Source: Streptomyces roseochromogenus subsp. oscitans DS 12.976
Lineage (GTDB): Bacteria; Actinomycetota; Actinomycetes; Streptomycetales; Streptomycetaceae
Direction of reading: 5' to 3'
DNA length: 25,440 nucleotides
Assembly: GCF_000497445.1 (NCBI RefSeq)
Contig: NZ_CM002285.1
Location: forward strand, 867,034-892,473
The translations under genes and the position numbers were made by a program. The notes below the pieces were generated by a model that ran no database searches, was not told the DNA's origin, and saw only the letters and a list, made by a program, of their open reading frames with translations. This document shows, one piece after another, positions 6,889 through 14,001 of this stretch. Every line of letters starts with the position of its first letter. The stretch's first letter is position 1.

Positions 6889-7254
6889 ATGGGCAGCGCG
6901 ACAGGTTCCGTCTTCGACACCGAGACACTGCGCCGGGGCATAGAAGGGAACACCGGGAACACCCTTCTGTCGCTCTACGCCGACGACGCCGAGATCCGCA
7001 TCGTCGACCACAACAGCCAGCCCAGCCACCCCACCGTGCTGCACGGCCGGAGTGAGATCGCCGTGTTGCTGGACGACATCTACCGCCGCGACATGACACA
7101 CAAGCTGGGCCAGTGCGTCATCCAGGGTGATCACGCCGCGTTCACCGAGTCCTGCCAGTACGGGGACGGCACCCGGGTCCTCGCCGAGTCGATGGTCACG
7201 TTGCGGGACGGCAAGATAGCCGACCAGTTGATCATCCAGGCCTGGGACGAGTAG
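6889..7254 (+). CDS. SnoaL-like / NTF2-fold protein
   Basis: This 121-residue protein has the pattern of the SnoaL-like (NTF2) fold: an N-terminal helix (DTETLRRGIEGNTGNTLLSLYADDAEIRIVDH), a substituent loop with VLHGRSEIAVLLDDIY, then strands through CVIQGDHAAFTESCQYGDGTRVLAESMVTLRDGKIADQLIIQAWDE. Members are polyketide cyclases, isomerases or ester/epoxide hydrolases, or bind ligands without catalysis; the sequence does not decide which. The start ATG has AAGGAGG 5 nt upstream, a strong ribosome-binding site, which rules out the longer upstream frame. An 11-bp hairpin at 7296-7326 follows. Confidence 0.82.
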   Translation: MGSATGSVFDTETLRRGIEGNTGNTLLSLYADDAEIRIVDHNSQPSHPTVLHGRSEIAVLLDDIYRRDMTHKLGQCVIQGDHAAFTESCQYGDGTRVLAESMVTLRDGKIADQLIIQAWDE

Positions 7255-7295
7255 GCACACCCCGGTATGACGGGCGCCGGAAGGAGATGCGCGAG

Positions 7296-7326
7296 GGTCC
7301 AGGTCACCTCCCGGCTGACCTGGACC
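7296..7326 (+). terminator. Strong hairpin terminator after the SnoaL-like gene
   Basis: Perfect 11-bp inverted repeat GGTCCAGGTCA (7296-7306) / TGACCTGGACC (7316-7326) with a 9-nt loop, 42 nt after the stop codon and followed by TTCTC. This is typical of Streptomyces terminators, which often lack a long T-run. Confidence 0.7.
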
Positions 7327-7587
7327 TTCTCGGCCCGGGCGAGCCTGGGGCGGCTGCCGAGGGCCCGCCCTCGACGACCGGCACCGGCTTCCGCCGCGGG
7401 TCTGCCGGTGTCCGCGGCCCTGCTTCGGTCGGCGCTGAGAGCAGCGCGCCTTCGCCCGCGTCCTGCGCTGCCGCGTGCGCTGCGAAGGCGGCATGGCCGG
7501 TGTCGGTGAGCACAGCGCCGGGGGCGTACGCGCGCTCGGTTACGCTGTGCGCGGCCCGTGACTGGCGCTGAGGTGGGGTACCACCGG

Positions 7588-7626
7588 GTGGGGTCCCCCC
7601 GCGAGCGAAGCCAAGCGTGGGGGAGG
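7588..7626 (+). repeat. REP-like palindromic repeat, copy B
   Basis: Reads GGGGTCCCCCC, then GCGAGCGAAGCCAAGCG, then TGGGGGAGG. C-run and G-run can pair. Same core and same orientation as copy C inside the folD-like gene 380 bp downstream. Confidence 0.65.
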
Positions 7627-7685
7627 TCCGTGGTGGCTGCCGCGCGCCTGGGCGAGTGAGTCGATCCAGCCCAGGAGGGTGCAGC

Positions 7686-8469
7686 ATGCCCCAGGCCCGT
7701 CTCATGGACGGCACCGCCGTCGCCCGCCGTATCGTCGAGGACGCCGCGGCGAAGGCCGGCGACCTCACCGCGCGGACCGGCACCGCCCCCTGTCTCGCGA
7801 CCGTCCTGGTCGGCGAGGACCCGGCGTCCGTGACCTACGTCCGTATGCAGCAGAACCGGTGCCGCAAGGCCGGTGTCGAGTCCCGGCACGTGGCCCTGCC
7901 CGCCACCACGACCACCGAGGAACTCATCGGCGCCCTGCGGGAGTTGTCGGCCGACCCGGCCGTGCACGGCATCCTGCTCCAGCACCCGGTCGGCGACCAC
8001 ATCGACGTGGGGGTGCCCCCGCGCGAGCGAAGTCGAGCGCGGGGGAGGGCCGCGTTCGAGGCGATCGCGCCGGCGAAGGACGTCGACGGCGTCACCTTCG
8101 CCTCCTTCGCCACGATGAGCTTCGGCCTGCCCGGCTTCGTCTCCTGCACGCCCGGCGGCATCCTGCGGCTGCTGGACGAGTACGGTGTCGACCCGGCCGG
8201 GAAGCGGGCCGTGGTCGTGGGCCGCAGCGCGATCCTCGGCAAGCCGGTGGGCATGCCGGCCGCGGCTGATCCGCGGGCAGGACATCAAGCCCGGCGCGGT
8301 CGTGATCGACGGGGGCTACAACCCGGGGAACGCCGGTGACGTCGACTTCGGCTCCGCCGTGGAGCGCGCCTCGCTGATCACTCCGGTGCCGGGGGGTGTC
8401 GGGCCCATGACGATCGCCACGCTCCTGGAGCAGACCGTCGCGGCCGCCGCCCGGCAGCTCGGCGCATAA
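7686..8469 (+). pseudogene. folD: FolD-like methylenetetrahydrofolate dehydrogenase/cyclohydrolase, degraded
   Basis: FolD interconverts 5,10-methylene-, methenyl- and 10-formyl-tetrahydrofolate. From the ATG at 7686 (ribosome-binding site AGGAGG) the frame shows LVGEDPASVTYVRM, GILLQHP, KDVDGV and CTPGGI motifs. Three lesions are visible. First, the cyclohydrolase Lys of YxxxK is Gln (YVRMQ). Second, a palindromic repeat at 8007-8048 replaces the usual two residues after DHID with VGVPPRERSRARGR, in frame. Third, after [12 protein letters not shown] about 35 residues of the NADP-binding domain are missing, and homology resumes in another frame at [20 protein letters not shown], running through [19 protein letters not shown] to the stop at 8469. 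The deletion therefore also shifts the frame. As written the first frame ends at 8339. A housekeeping folD is presumably elsewhere in the genome. Confidence 0.88.
8007..8048 (+). repeat. REP-like palindromic repeat, copy C, inside the folD-like gene
   Basis: Reads GTGGGGGTGCCCCC, then GCGCGAGCGAAGTCGAGCGC, then GGGGGAGG. The 42 bp are a multiple of three and keep the FolD frame, adding a net ~12 residues between DHID and AAFEAI. The inner part is also palindromic (GCGC...GCGC). Confidence 0.75.
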
Positions 8470-8505
8470 GCATGGATCAGAGACATCAGGAGCTTCCGGG
8501 CCGTA

Positions 8506-8538
8506 CGGCGGCGGGCCTGCTGGTGGTGTCCGCCGCCG
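8506..8538. terminator. Bidirectional hairpin between convergent genes
   Basis: CGGCGGCGG (8506-8514) pairs with CCGCCGCCG (8530-8538), a 9-bp stem with a 15-nt loop. It lies between the end of the folD-like pseudogene (+) and the end of the GH27 gene (-). Confidence 0.55.
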
Positions 8539-8555
8539 CGTAGCGGAGCCAAGGG

Positions 8556-10526
8556 TCAGGTCCGGGACCACTTCTGGTTGGCGCCGCCGTTGCAGCTCCA
8601 CAGCACCAGCGACGTGCCGTTGCCCGTGGCGGCGTTGTACGCGTCCAGGCACAGGCCCGCGTGTACGTTGGTGATGCTGCCGTCCGCGTGGAGCGTCCAC
8701 TTCTGGTTGTCCTGGCCGTTGCAGTCCCAGATCACCACCTTGGTGCCGTTGGTGGTGCCGAGGTTGTAGGCGTCGAGGCACTTGTCGCCGTAGACGACGA
8801 GTTCCTTGCGGGAGGTGTACGTCCAGGCCTGGTTGGCGCCGCCGTTGCAGTCCCACAGCTCGGCCTGGGTGCCGTTGGTGATGGTGTTGTCGTAGATGTC
8901 GGCGCACCGGCCGGACTGGGCGCCGACGAGGAGGGTGCCGTCGGTGCCGGGTAGCGGATGCACGGTGATGCGGCCCAGGGCCGGACCGCCGGTGAACGTG
9001 AGCGAGTTGGCGCTTCCCTTGGTGAGGTGCACCTGGACCGAGACCGTGCCCTGGCCGGCGCCGGTGGGCGGGAAGGACACCGTCGTCGCGGTCTGGCCGT
9101 TGACCTGCAGGGTGCCCGTGACGGCGGTGGAGGCGGTGTTGGTGTAGGCGATGTCGACCATGTGCACGCCGGTGCTCGCCGCGGTCACGCCGGTGTACGT
9201 GCCGGTGGAGGTGGCGCTGTAGTCGCTGCTCGCCGCCTCGGTGCCGCTGACCTTGAGCAGTACCGAGCCGCCCGCGGGGACGCTGGTGGTGTAACTCGTG
9301 GCGTAGGAACCCACGTTCTTCTGCGCCCACAGGTCCCGTACGGTCGCCGGGGCATCGGTCAGGCCGAGGTCCGGCCAGCGGACGGTGATGTTCTGCGCGG
9401 CCGAGGTGCGGTTGAGGAGGACGACGGCCCGGTTGCCGGTGCCGGACAGGACCTTGCCGTAGACCTGGAGTCCGCTGGTGTCCTCGGCGACCTTGACGCC
9501 CTGCAGCCCGCGCGGGTCCTGGTCGACGGCGACCACGTCGGAGTTCTTCAGAAGGGCGGCCGTCTCACCGGTCATCGTGGTGAGGTCGTTGCCCGCCAGC
9601 AGAGGGGCGCCGGAGATCGCCCAGAGGGCCATGTGGGTGCGGTTCTGCGCGGCGGTGAAGCCGGACATGCCGACCATCAGCATGTCGGGATCGTTGTAGT
9701 AACCGGTGTGCTGGGCGGCCGGATGCAGGGCCTGGTCGAAGTTGGACAGCATGCTGGACTGCGAGGGCGTGTTGCCGTAGTAGACGATGTCCGTGCTGGT
9801 GCGCCACATCGGGGCGAGGCCGGGCGCCCAGTTCCAGGGGTTCTGCTTGCCCCAGTTGCAGACGGAGAGGGCGAGCGGGCGGCCGGTGGTCGCGGTGGCC
9901 TTGGCGACGGCCGAGCTGATCGCCTTGTACGTCGTCGCCGGGTCCAGGCCCTCGGCGTCGCCGCCGCACCAGTCGACCTTGACGAAGTCGAAACCCCACC
10001 GGGAGAACTGCAGCATGTCCTGGTCGTAGTGGCCCTCGCTGCCGGTGTTCGGGGCGGCCGGCCTGGTGGTCGGGTAGTAGTAGCCGCAGCCGTTCTTGCC
10101 GGCGTCGGTGTAGATGCCGGCCTTCAGGCCCTTGCTGTGGATGTAGTCGGCGATGGCGCTCATGCCGCCGGGCCACTGGCCGGTGTCGACGGTGATGTCG
10201 CCGGCGCTGTCGCGGGTGCCCTGCCACCAGCCCTCGTCGATGTTGACGTACTGGTATCCGGCGTCAGGGAGGCCGGCCGCGACGAACGCGTCCGTCTGCC
10301 GCTTGATGACGTCGTAGTCGATCGACGAGGCGAAGCTGTTCCAGGAGGCCCAGCCCATCGGCGCAGCGGGCACCGCAATCTGACGGTCCGTTACAGCGAA
10401 TGCCGGGCCCGGCTGGGCGAAGACCAGGGCGGCGGCCACGGTCAGGGCCAGGACGAGCGCGCGTACAGCGGTGGTTCTGCAGCGTCGCACGAAGCCTTCG
10501 GCGATCGGACGGGGTGGGGGATACAT
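8556..10526 (-). CDS. Secreted GH27 glycosidase, probably beta-L-arabinopyranosidase, with CBM13
   Basis: This 656-residue secreted enzyme has a signal peptide with RR at 14-15, a hydrophobic core and AFA cleavage near 44. The GH27 barrel begins at PMGWASWNSF; the catalytic nucleophile is D185 (FVKVDWCGG) and the acid/base is an Asp of YNDPDML (279-281). It is followed by an antiparallel beta domain, a CBM6/35-like jelly roll (about 430-525) and a C-terminal ricin-type CBM13 (about 530-656) with QAW, QKW, QKW repeats. The recognition motif is NIDEGW, with E98 where alpha-galactosidases have Asp (IDD). From memory, the Streptomyces avermitilis GH27 beta-L-arabinopyranosidase has the same four-domain layout, nearly the same length and a Glu at 99 that sets this specificity. 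Alpha-galactosidase side activity is likely. The ATG has GGAGG 6 nt upstream. Confidence 0.9.
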   Translation of the reverse strand: MYPPPRPIAEGFVRRCRTTAVRALVLALTVAAALVFAQPGPAFAVTDRQIAVPAAPMGWASWNSFASSIDYDVIKRQTDAFVAAGLPDAGYQYVNIDEGWWQGTRDSAGDITVDTGQWPGGMSAIADYIHSKGLKAGIYTDAGKNGCGYYYPTTRPAAPNTGSEGHYDQDMLQFSRWGFDFVKVDWCGGDAEGLDPATTYKAISSAVAKATATTGRPLALSVCNWGKQNPWNWAPGLAPMWRTSTDIVYYGNTPSQSSMLSNFDQALHPAAQHTGYYNDPDMLMVGMSGFTAAQNRTHMALWAISGAPLLAGNDLTTMTGETAALLKNSDVVAVDQDPRGLQGVKVAEDTSGLQVYGKVLSGTGNRAVVLLNRTSAAQNITVRWPDLGLTDAPATVRDLWAQKNVGSYATSYTTSVPAGGSVLLKVSGTEAASSDYSATSTGTYTGVTAASTGVHMVDIAYTNTASTAVTGTLQVNGQTATTVSFPPTGAGQGTVSVQVHLTKGSANSLTFTGGPALGRITVHPLPGTDGTLLVGAQSGRCADIYDNTITNGTQAELWDCNGGANQAWTYTSRKELVVYGDKCLDAYNLGTTNGTKVVIWDCNGQDNQKWTLHADGSITNVHAGLCLDAYNAATGNGTSLVLWSCNGGANQKWSRT

Positions 10527-10746
10527 CGGCGCCTCCGCGTGCGGACGGAATCCACGCTGATCGATGGATTCATGAATTCATGGACCATTGATCGATATAT
10601 CGAACTTGGATCGGTGATCCGAACATGTTGCGCGCCGACCGTAGAGCCGCCCGAGGGTGAAGTCAACGACTGCGACAGGCGTGAACCCACCATCGCGGCC
10701 GGGCCTTTGGGCCCGTTCGGGGCCGATCACGGCCATACTGAGCGTC
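10527..10746. promoter_or_regulatory. Divergent promoter region with clustered palindromes
   Basis: This 220-bp region between the GH27 gene (-) and the glycosyltransferase (+) contains an A+T-rich island (10558-10625) packed with palindromes: ATTCATGAAT (10568-10577) overlapping TGAATTCA (10573-10580), TCGATATATCGA (10592-10603) and GGATCGGTGATCC (10608-10620). TCGATATATCGA is a perfect 12-bp dyad and a good operator candidate for sugar-responsive control of the GH27 gene. CATACT at 10734-10739, 7 nt before the GTG at 10747, could be a -10 for a nearly leaderless glycosyltransferase transcript. Confidence 0.55.
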
Positions 10747-11991
10747 GTGCGCGTTGCGATCATGGCGGCGGGATCCCGGGGCGATGTGGCCCCCTACACC
10801 GGCCTCGGACACCGGCTCGTCCGGTCCGGGCACGAGGTCACCCTGGTCACCCACGCCCGCTTCGAGCCGCTGGTGGCGGGCTCCGGCGTACGGTTCCACT
10901 CCTTGCCGGTCGATCCACGGGCGGAGCTGGAGTCGCCGCGCGGCCGGGGCCTGCACCGCAGCGCCAGCGAGGCCGGGAAGCTGCTGCGCCTGGCGGACCT
11001 GGCGCGCCGGATCGTCGGGCGGATGACCGAGGACCTGATCACGGCGGGCCGGGACAGCGAGATCCTGCTGCTGTCCGCCTCGCTGGCCCCGCTCGGCCAC
11101 GCCATCGCGGAGGGGCTACGGCTGCCGAGCATGGGCGTGTTTCTCCAACCCCTCGCCGGTACACGGGAGTTCGCGCCCCCAGTGCTCGGCGGCGGCTCCT
11201 GGGGACCGGCGGTGAACCGGCTGGCCGGGCACGGCGTGTGCCTCGCCACGGAGCACATCTTCACGGGCGCCCTGCCCGGGGTGCGCAGGCGGCTCGGACT
11301 GCCCCCTGTGCGGGCCGGTGCCGCGCGGCGGGCGCGGGAACGGCGGCGCTGGCCGGTGCACCACGGCTTCAGCCCGCTGGTGGTACCCCGGCCCCGGGAC
11401 TGGCGGCCGGGACTGTCGGTGAGCGGCTACTGGTGGCCGTACGACACGGAGGCCCAACTGCCCGATCGGATCCGGGAGTTCCTCGACACCGGTCCGGCGC
11501 CGGTCTTCGTCGGGCTGGGCAGCGCCACCGTGCCGGACGCCGGCCGGCTCAGCGCCCAGGTGGTGGCGGCGCTGCGGCGAGCCGGGCTGCGCGGGGTGAT
11601 CCAGCGCGGCTGGGGCGGGCTCGCGGCCGCCGGTGACGACATGCTGACCGTCGACGAGGTGCCGCATGCGCTGCTGTTCCCGCACATGGCCGCCGTGGTC
11701 CACCACGCGGGTGCGGGGACGACCGCGGCGGGGCTGCGCGCCGGGGTACCGGCCGTGCCGGTGCCGGTCCAGTTCGACGCGGGCTTCTGGTCCGCCCGGC
11801 TGGTCGCGCTGGGGGTCGCCCCGGGCGTCGTACCGCTGCGCCGCCTCACCGCGGACGCCCTGGCCTCGGCCCTGGTACGGGCCACCCGTGAGCCGGGGTA
11901 CCGGGAGCGGGCGCGCGTCCTGGGCGTCCGCATCCGCACCGAGGACGGCGCGGCCCCGGTACTGGCGGCCCTGGAACGGCTCGGCGGCTGA
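10747..11991 (+). CDS. GT1-type glycosyltransferase (GT-B fold)
   Basis: This 414-residue protein has both Rossmann halves of the UDP/TDP-sugar GT-B family. The N-terminal acceptor domain starts VRVAIMAAGSRGDVAPYTGLGHRL (the GSRGDVxP motif of sterol and antibiotic glycosyltransferases) with THARFEPLV following. The C-terminal donor domain has VFVGLGS, then VDEVPHALLFPHMAAVVHHAGAGTTAAGLRAGVPAVPVPVQFDAGFWSARL, which is the family donor signature (H-H-G-G-x-G-T, P-x-x-x-D-Q) in variant form: HHAGAGTT is canonical, while the final D-Q is D-A. GTG at 10747 is chosen because homology starts there; no strong ribosome-binding site is seen, so it may be leaderless. Substrate unknown: lipid, sterol or natural product. 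It is divergent from the GH27 gene and convergent with the alcohol dehydrogenase. Confidence 0.87.
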   Translation: MRVAIMAAGSRGDVAPYTGLGHRLVRSGHEVTLVTHARFEPLVAGSGVRFHSLPVDPRAELESPRGRGLHRSASEAGKLLRLADLARRIVGRMTEDLITAGRDSEILLLSASLAPLGHAIAEGLRLPSMGVFLQPLAGTREFAPPVLGGGSWGPAVNRLAGHGVCLATEHIFTGALPGVRRRLGLPPVRAGAARRARERRRWPVHHGFSPLVVPRPRDWRPGLSVSGYWWPYDTEAQLPDRIREFLDTGPAPVFVGLGSATVPDAGRLSAQVVAALRRAGLRGVIQRGWGGLAAAGDDMLTVDEVPHALLFPHMAAVVHHAGAGTTAAGLRAGVPAVPVPVQFDAGFWSARLVALGVAPGVVPLRRLTADALASALVRATREPGYRERARVLGVRIRTEDGAAPVLAALERLGG

Positions 11992-12019
11992 CGCGGCTGC
12001 CGCAGTCGGCTCTCAGGCG

Positions 12020-13045
12020 TCAGCCGTTGGTGAGCACCATCCGGAAGCGGGCCTGGCCCGCGAGCATCTTCTGGTAGGCCTCGTCCGCACGGTCCAGGGG
12101 CACGGTCTCGGTCATCGGCCTGATGCCGTGCAGGGCGCTGAAGGCCATGGTGTCCTCTACGTCCTGGGAGGTGCCGGACGGGTGGCCGCGGACGACGCGG
12201 GCGGCCATGAGCAGCTGGGCCGGGTTGATGCCCATCGGTGCGGTGTCCGCTCCGATGACCACCAGCTCGCCCCGGGGCGCCAGTCCGTCCACGGTGGCCG
12301 TGATCGCCTCGGAGTTCCCGGCGGTGGCCAGGACGGCCTTGGCGCCGCCGAGGGACTGCAGCGCCTCGGCGACCGGCGTGCCGGAGGTGCTGTCGACGTA
12401 ATGGTGAGCGCCCAGCTGCTTGGCGAAATCGGCCTTCTCCGCACCCCGGGCGATCCCCACGGTCTCGAAGCCCATCGCGACGGCGTACTGCACCCCGAGA
12501 TGTCCCAGACCGCCGAGGCCGAGCACGGCGACCAGGTCCCCCGGCTGGGCCGAGCTGCGCCGCAGCCCGTTGAACGTGGTCACGCCCGCGCAGGCCATCG
12601 GTCCCGCGTCGGCCGCCGACAGGCCGTCCGGGATCCGGGCCAGCGCGTCGGCGGGCGCGATCACCTTCTCACCGAAGCCCCCGTCGTAGGCCCACCCCGG
12701 GACCTTCAGGTTCGCGCACACGATGAAGTCGCCCCGCCGGCACGGCTCGCAGTGCCCGCAGCTGCCGCCGAACCAGCCGACCGCCACCCGGTCACCGACC
12801 TTCCAGCCCCGTGACCACACGTCATGACCCAGCTCCTCGATGTGCCCGGCTATCTCGTGCCCAGGCACCTCGGGGAACGACACGCCAGGCAGTGCGCCGC
12901 TCACGAAGAGGGCGTCGCTGTGGCAGACCCCGCACGCCTCCACGGCGATCCGCACCTGGCCGGGCCCGGGCTGCGGCACCTCTCGCTCGACCAGCTCGAA
13001 CGTGCCGTTCGGGGCGGTCACCTGCGCGACTCGATACGTACTCAT
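12020..13045 (-). CDS. Zinc-dependent alcohol dehydrogenase (MDR family)
   Basis: This 341-residue cytoplasmic enzyme interconverts alcohols and aldehydes or ketones with NAD(P). Catalytic-zinc ligands are C41 (CGVCHSD), H63-E64 (PGHEIAG) and Cys in PMACAGVTTF; structural-zinc Cys are at 96, 99, 102 and 110 (CGHCEPCRRGDFIVC). The cofactor motif is GLGGLGH, and the residue after beta-2 region reads VGIARGAEK, without the acidic residue that fixes NAD, so NADP use is possible. WFGGSCGHCEPC and QYAVAMGFETVGI resemble AdhA/AdhT-type alcohol dehydrogenases rather than the glutathione or mycothiol classes. The ATG at 13045 has AGGAGAG 6 nt upstream. It lies 153 bp downstream of the TetR gene on the same strand and may be under its control. 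Confidence 0.9.
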   Translation of the reverse strand: MSTYRVAQVTAPNGTFELVEREVPQPGPGQVRIAVEACGVCHSDALFVSGALPGVSFPEVPGHEIAGHIEELGHDVWSRGWKVGDRVAVGWFGGSCGHCEPCRRGDFIVCANLKVPGWAYDGGFGEKVIAPADALARIPDGLSAADAGPMACAGVTTFNGLRRSSAQPGDLVAVLGLGGLGHLGVQYAVAMGFETVGIARGAEKADFAKQLGAHHYVDSTSGTPVAEALQSLGGAKAVLATAGNSEAITATVDGLAPRGELVVIGADTAPMGINPAQLLMAARVVRGHPSGTSQDVEDTMAFSALHGIRPMTETVPLDRADEAYQKMLAGQARFRMVLTNG

Positions 13046-13198
13046 CTGGCTCTCCTGCGTCTGCCGGTGTTGTCTCCAGGGCTCCGGAGCACGGGTACGA
13101 CGCCCCCGCACCAGCAGACCAGCTCCGGGCCGATCTCGCGCGCCGAGCCGCACACCCGCACGCTGACCTGCGCCGACGGACTTCGCCGGGCACCCCTG

Positions 13199-13861
13199 TC
13201 ACGCGGTGGCAGGGCGCCAGCCCGCCGGCCGGAGCATCCCCAGCAGCAGCCGCACCAACTCGTCCACCACCTCGTCCAGCGTGGCGTCCACCCAGCCGGC
13301 GCTCCAGTCGTGCAGCAGGCCGTTGACGCTGCCGACGAAGGCCGTCGCCGCGACCCGGTAGTCACGGGGCGCCGCCTCCGCGCGCGCCACGGCCGCGTCC
13401 GCCTCGGCCCGGATGAGGTCGATCCAGCGGGCCCGGCGGGCCAGGCGCTGCTCCTCCAGGCGGGGGCTGACGCCGACGATCTCCACGAAGGTGATCCGGG
13501 TACGACGCGGATCGCAGGTGACGTCACGGGCGTAGGCGCGGAAGAGCACGGCTGCACGCTCGGCCAGCGGCAGGCCTTCCGCCGTGGCCAGGGCGTCCAG
13601 CACCGCCTGCTCGGCCCAGCCGTTGACCTCCAGGTGCAGCGCGGCGAGGACGTCCTCCAGGGTGCGGAACTCCTCGTAGAACTGGCGGGTGGACAGACCG
13701 GCGGCCTGGCTCAGCGCGGCGACGGTCGTGCCGCGGTAGCCGGGTGTGCCGCCGAACAGGTCCAGGGCCGCGTCCAGGAAGCGCCGGCGCCGCTCGGCCT
13801 GCCGGTCCTCGGCCGTACGGCCGCCATAGCGGCCCTTCGGCGCCTTGAGCCTGCCCGCCAC
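13199..13861 (-). CDS. TetR/AcrR-family transcriptional regulator
   Basis: This 220-residue protein has the TetR N-terminal domain: helix 1 in AERRRRFLDAALDLFG, then the helix-turn-helix GYRGTTVAALSQAAGLSTRQFYEEFRTLEDVLAAL (about 41-75), with the conserved FY of the recognition helix boundary. The C-terminal ligand and dimer domain is helical. The GTG at 13861 is preferred because GGAGGGGG lies 5 nt upstream; an ATG at 13894 or a further start at 13909 would add 11-16 residues. The protein is divergent from the secreted beta-propeller gene. The near-palindrome CTTACTTTTCAGTAAG in between (13935-13950), and a related one before the GH5 gene, are good candidates for its operators. It may also affect the alcohol dehydrogenase downstream. 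Confidence 0.9.
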   Translation of the reverse strand: MAGRLKAPKGRYGGRTAEDRQAERRRRFLDAALDLFGGTPGYRGTTVAALSQAAGLSTRQFYEEFRTLEDVLAALHLEVNGWAEQAVLDALATAEGLPLAERAAVLFRAYARDVTCDPRRTRITFVEIVGVSPRLEEQRLARRARWIDLIRAEADAAVARAEAAPRDYRVAATAFVGSVNGLLHDWSAGWVDATLDEVVDELVRLLLGMLRPAGWRPATA

Positions 13862-13934
13862 GCTTTCCCCCTCCGTCGCCCCACCGACTCCCATTCTTGT
13901 CGTGCACACATCTTGTCGAGTAGCCCGCCCCGTC

Positions 13935-13950
13935 CTTACTTTTCAGTAAG
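13935..13950. promoter_or_regulatory. Candidate TetR operator upstream of the beta-propeller gene
   Basis: CTTACT-TTTC-AGTAAG, a 6-bp dyad with 4-bp spacer, 52 bp before the ATG at 14002 and 74 bp before the divergent TetR start. A weak promoter TTGTCG (13913-13918)-18 bp-TACTTT (13937-13942) would have its -10 inside this site. It agrees at 13 of 16 positions with the site at 17291-17306. Confidence 0.55.
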
Positions 13951-14001
13951 TTCACTGTGAATGCGCCCGTGTTCAGATTCCCCCGAGGAAAGAGAGCAGT
14001 C

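Larger units (their letters stand above)
7255..7685. other. 431-bp intergenic region without a convincing gene
   Basis: It holds the terminator at 7296-7326 and palindromic repeat copy B at 7588-7626. An open frame 7287-7571 is low-complexity (Gly, Ala, Pro, Ser) and its ATG touches the GGAAGGAG motif with no spacing, so I do not call it. The ribosome-binding site of the folD-like gene (AGGAGG, about 7673-7678) is at the right edge. Confidence 0.45.

Noticed and set aside
7287..7571. 94-residue open frame after the SnoaL-like gene
   Set aside because: Low-complexity product, no spacing between the GGAAGGAG motif and its ATG, and a terminator hairpin within it.
8958..11636. 892-residue plus-strand frame across the GH27 gene and the glycosyltransferase
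   Set aside because: It is a high-GC shadow frame: the sequence opposite shows a complete GH27-CBM13 enzyme, and its right part is out of frame with the glycosyltransferase.
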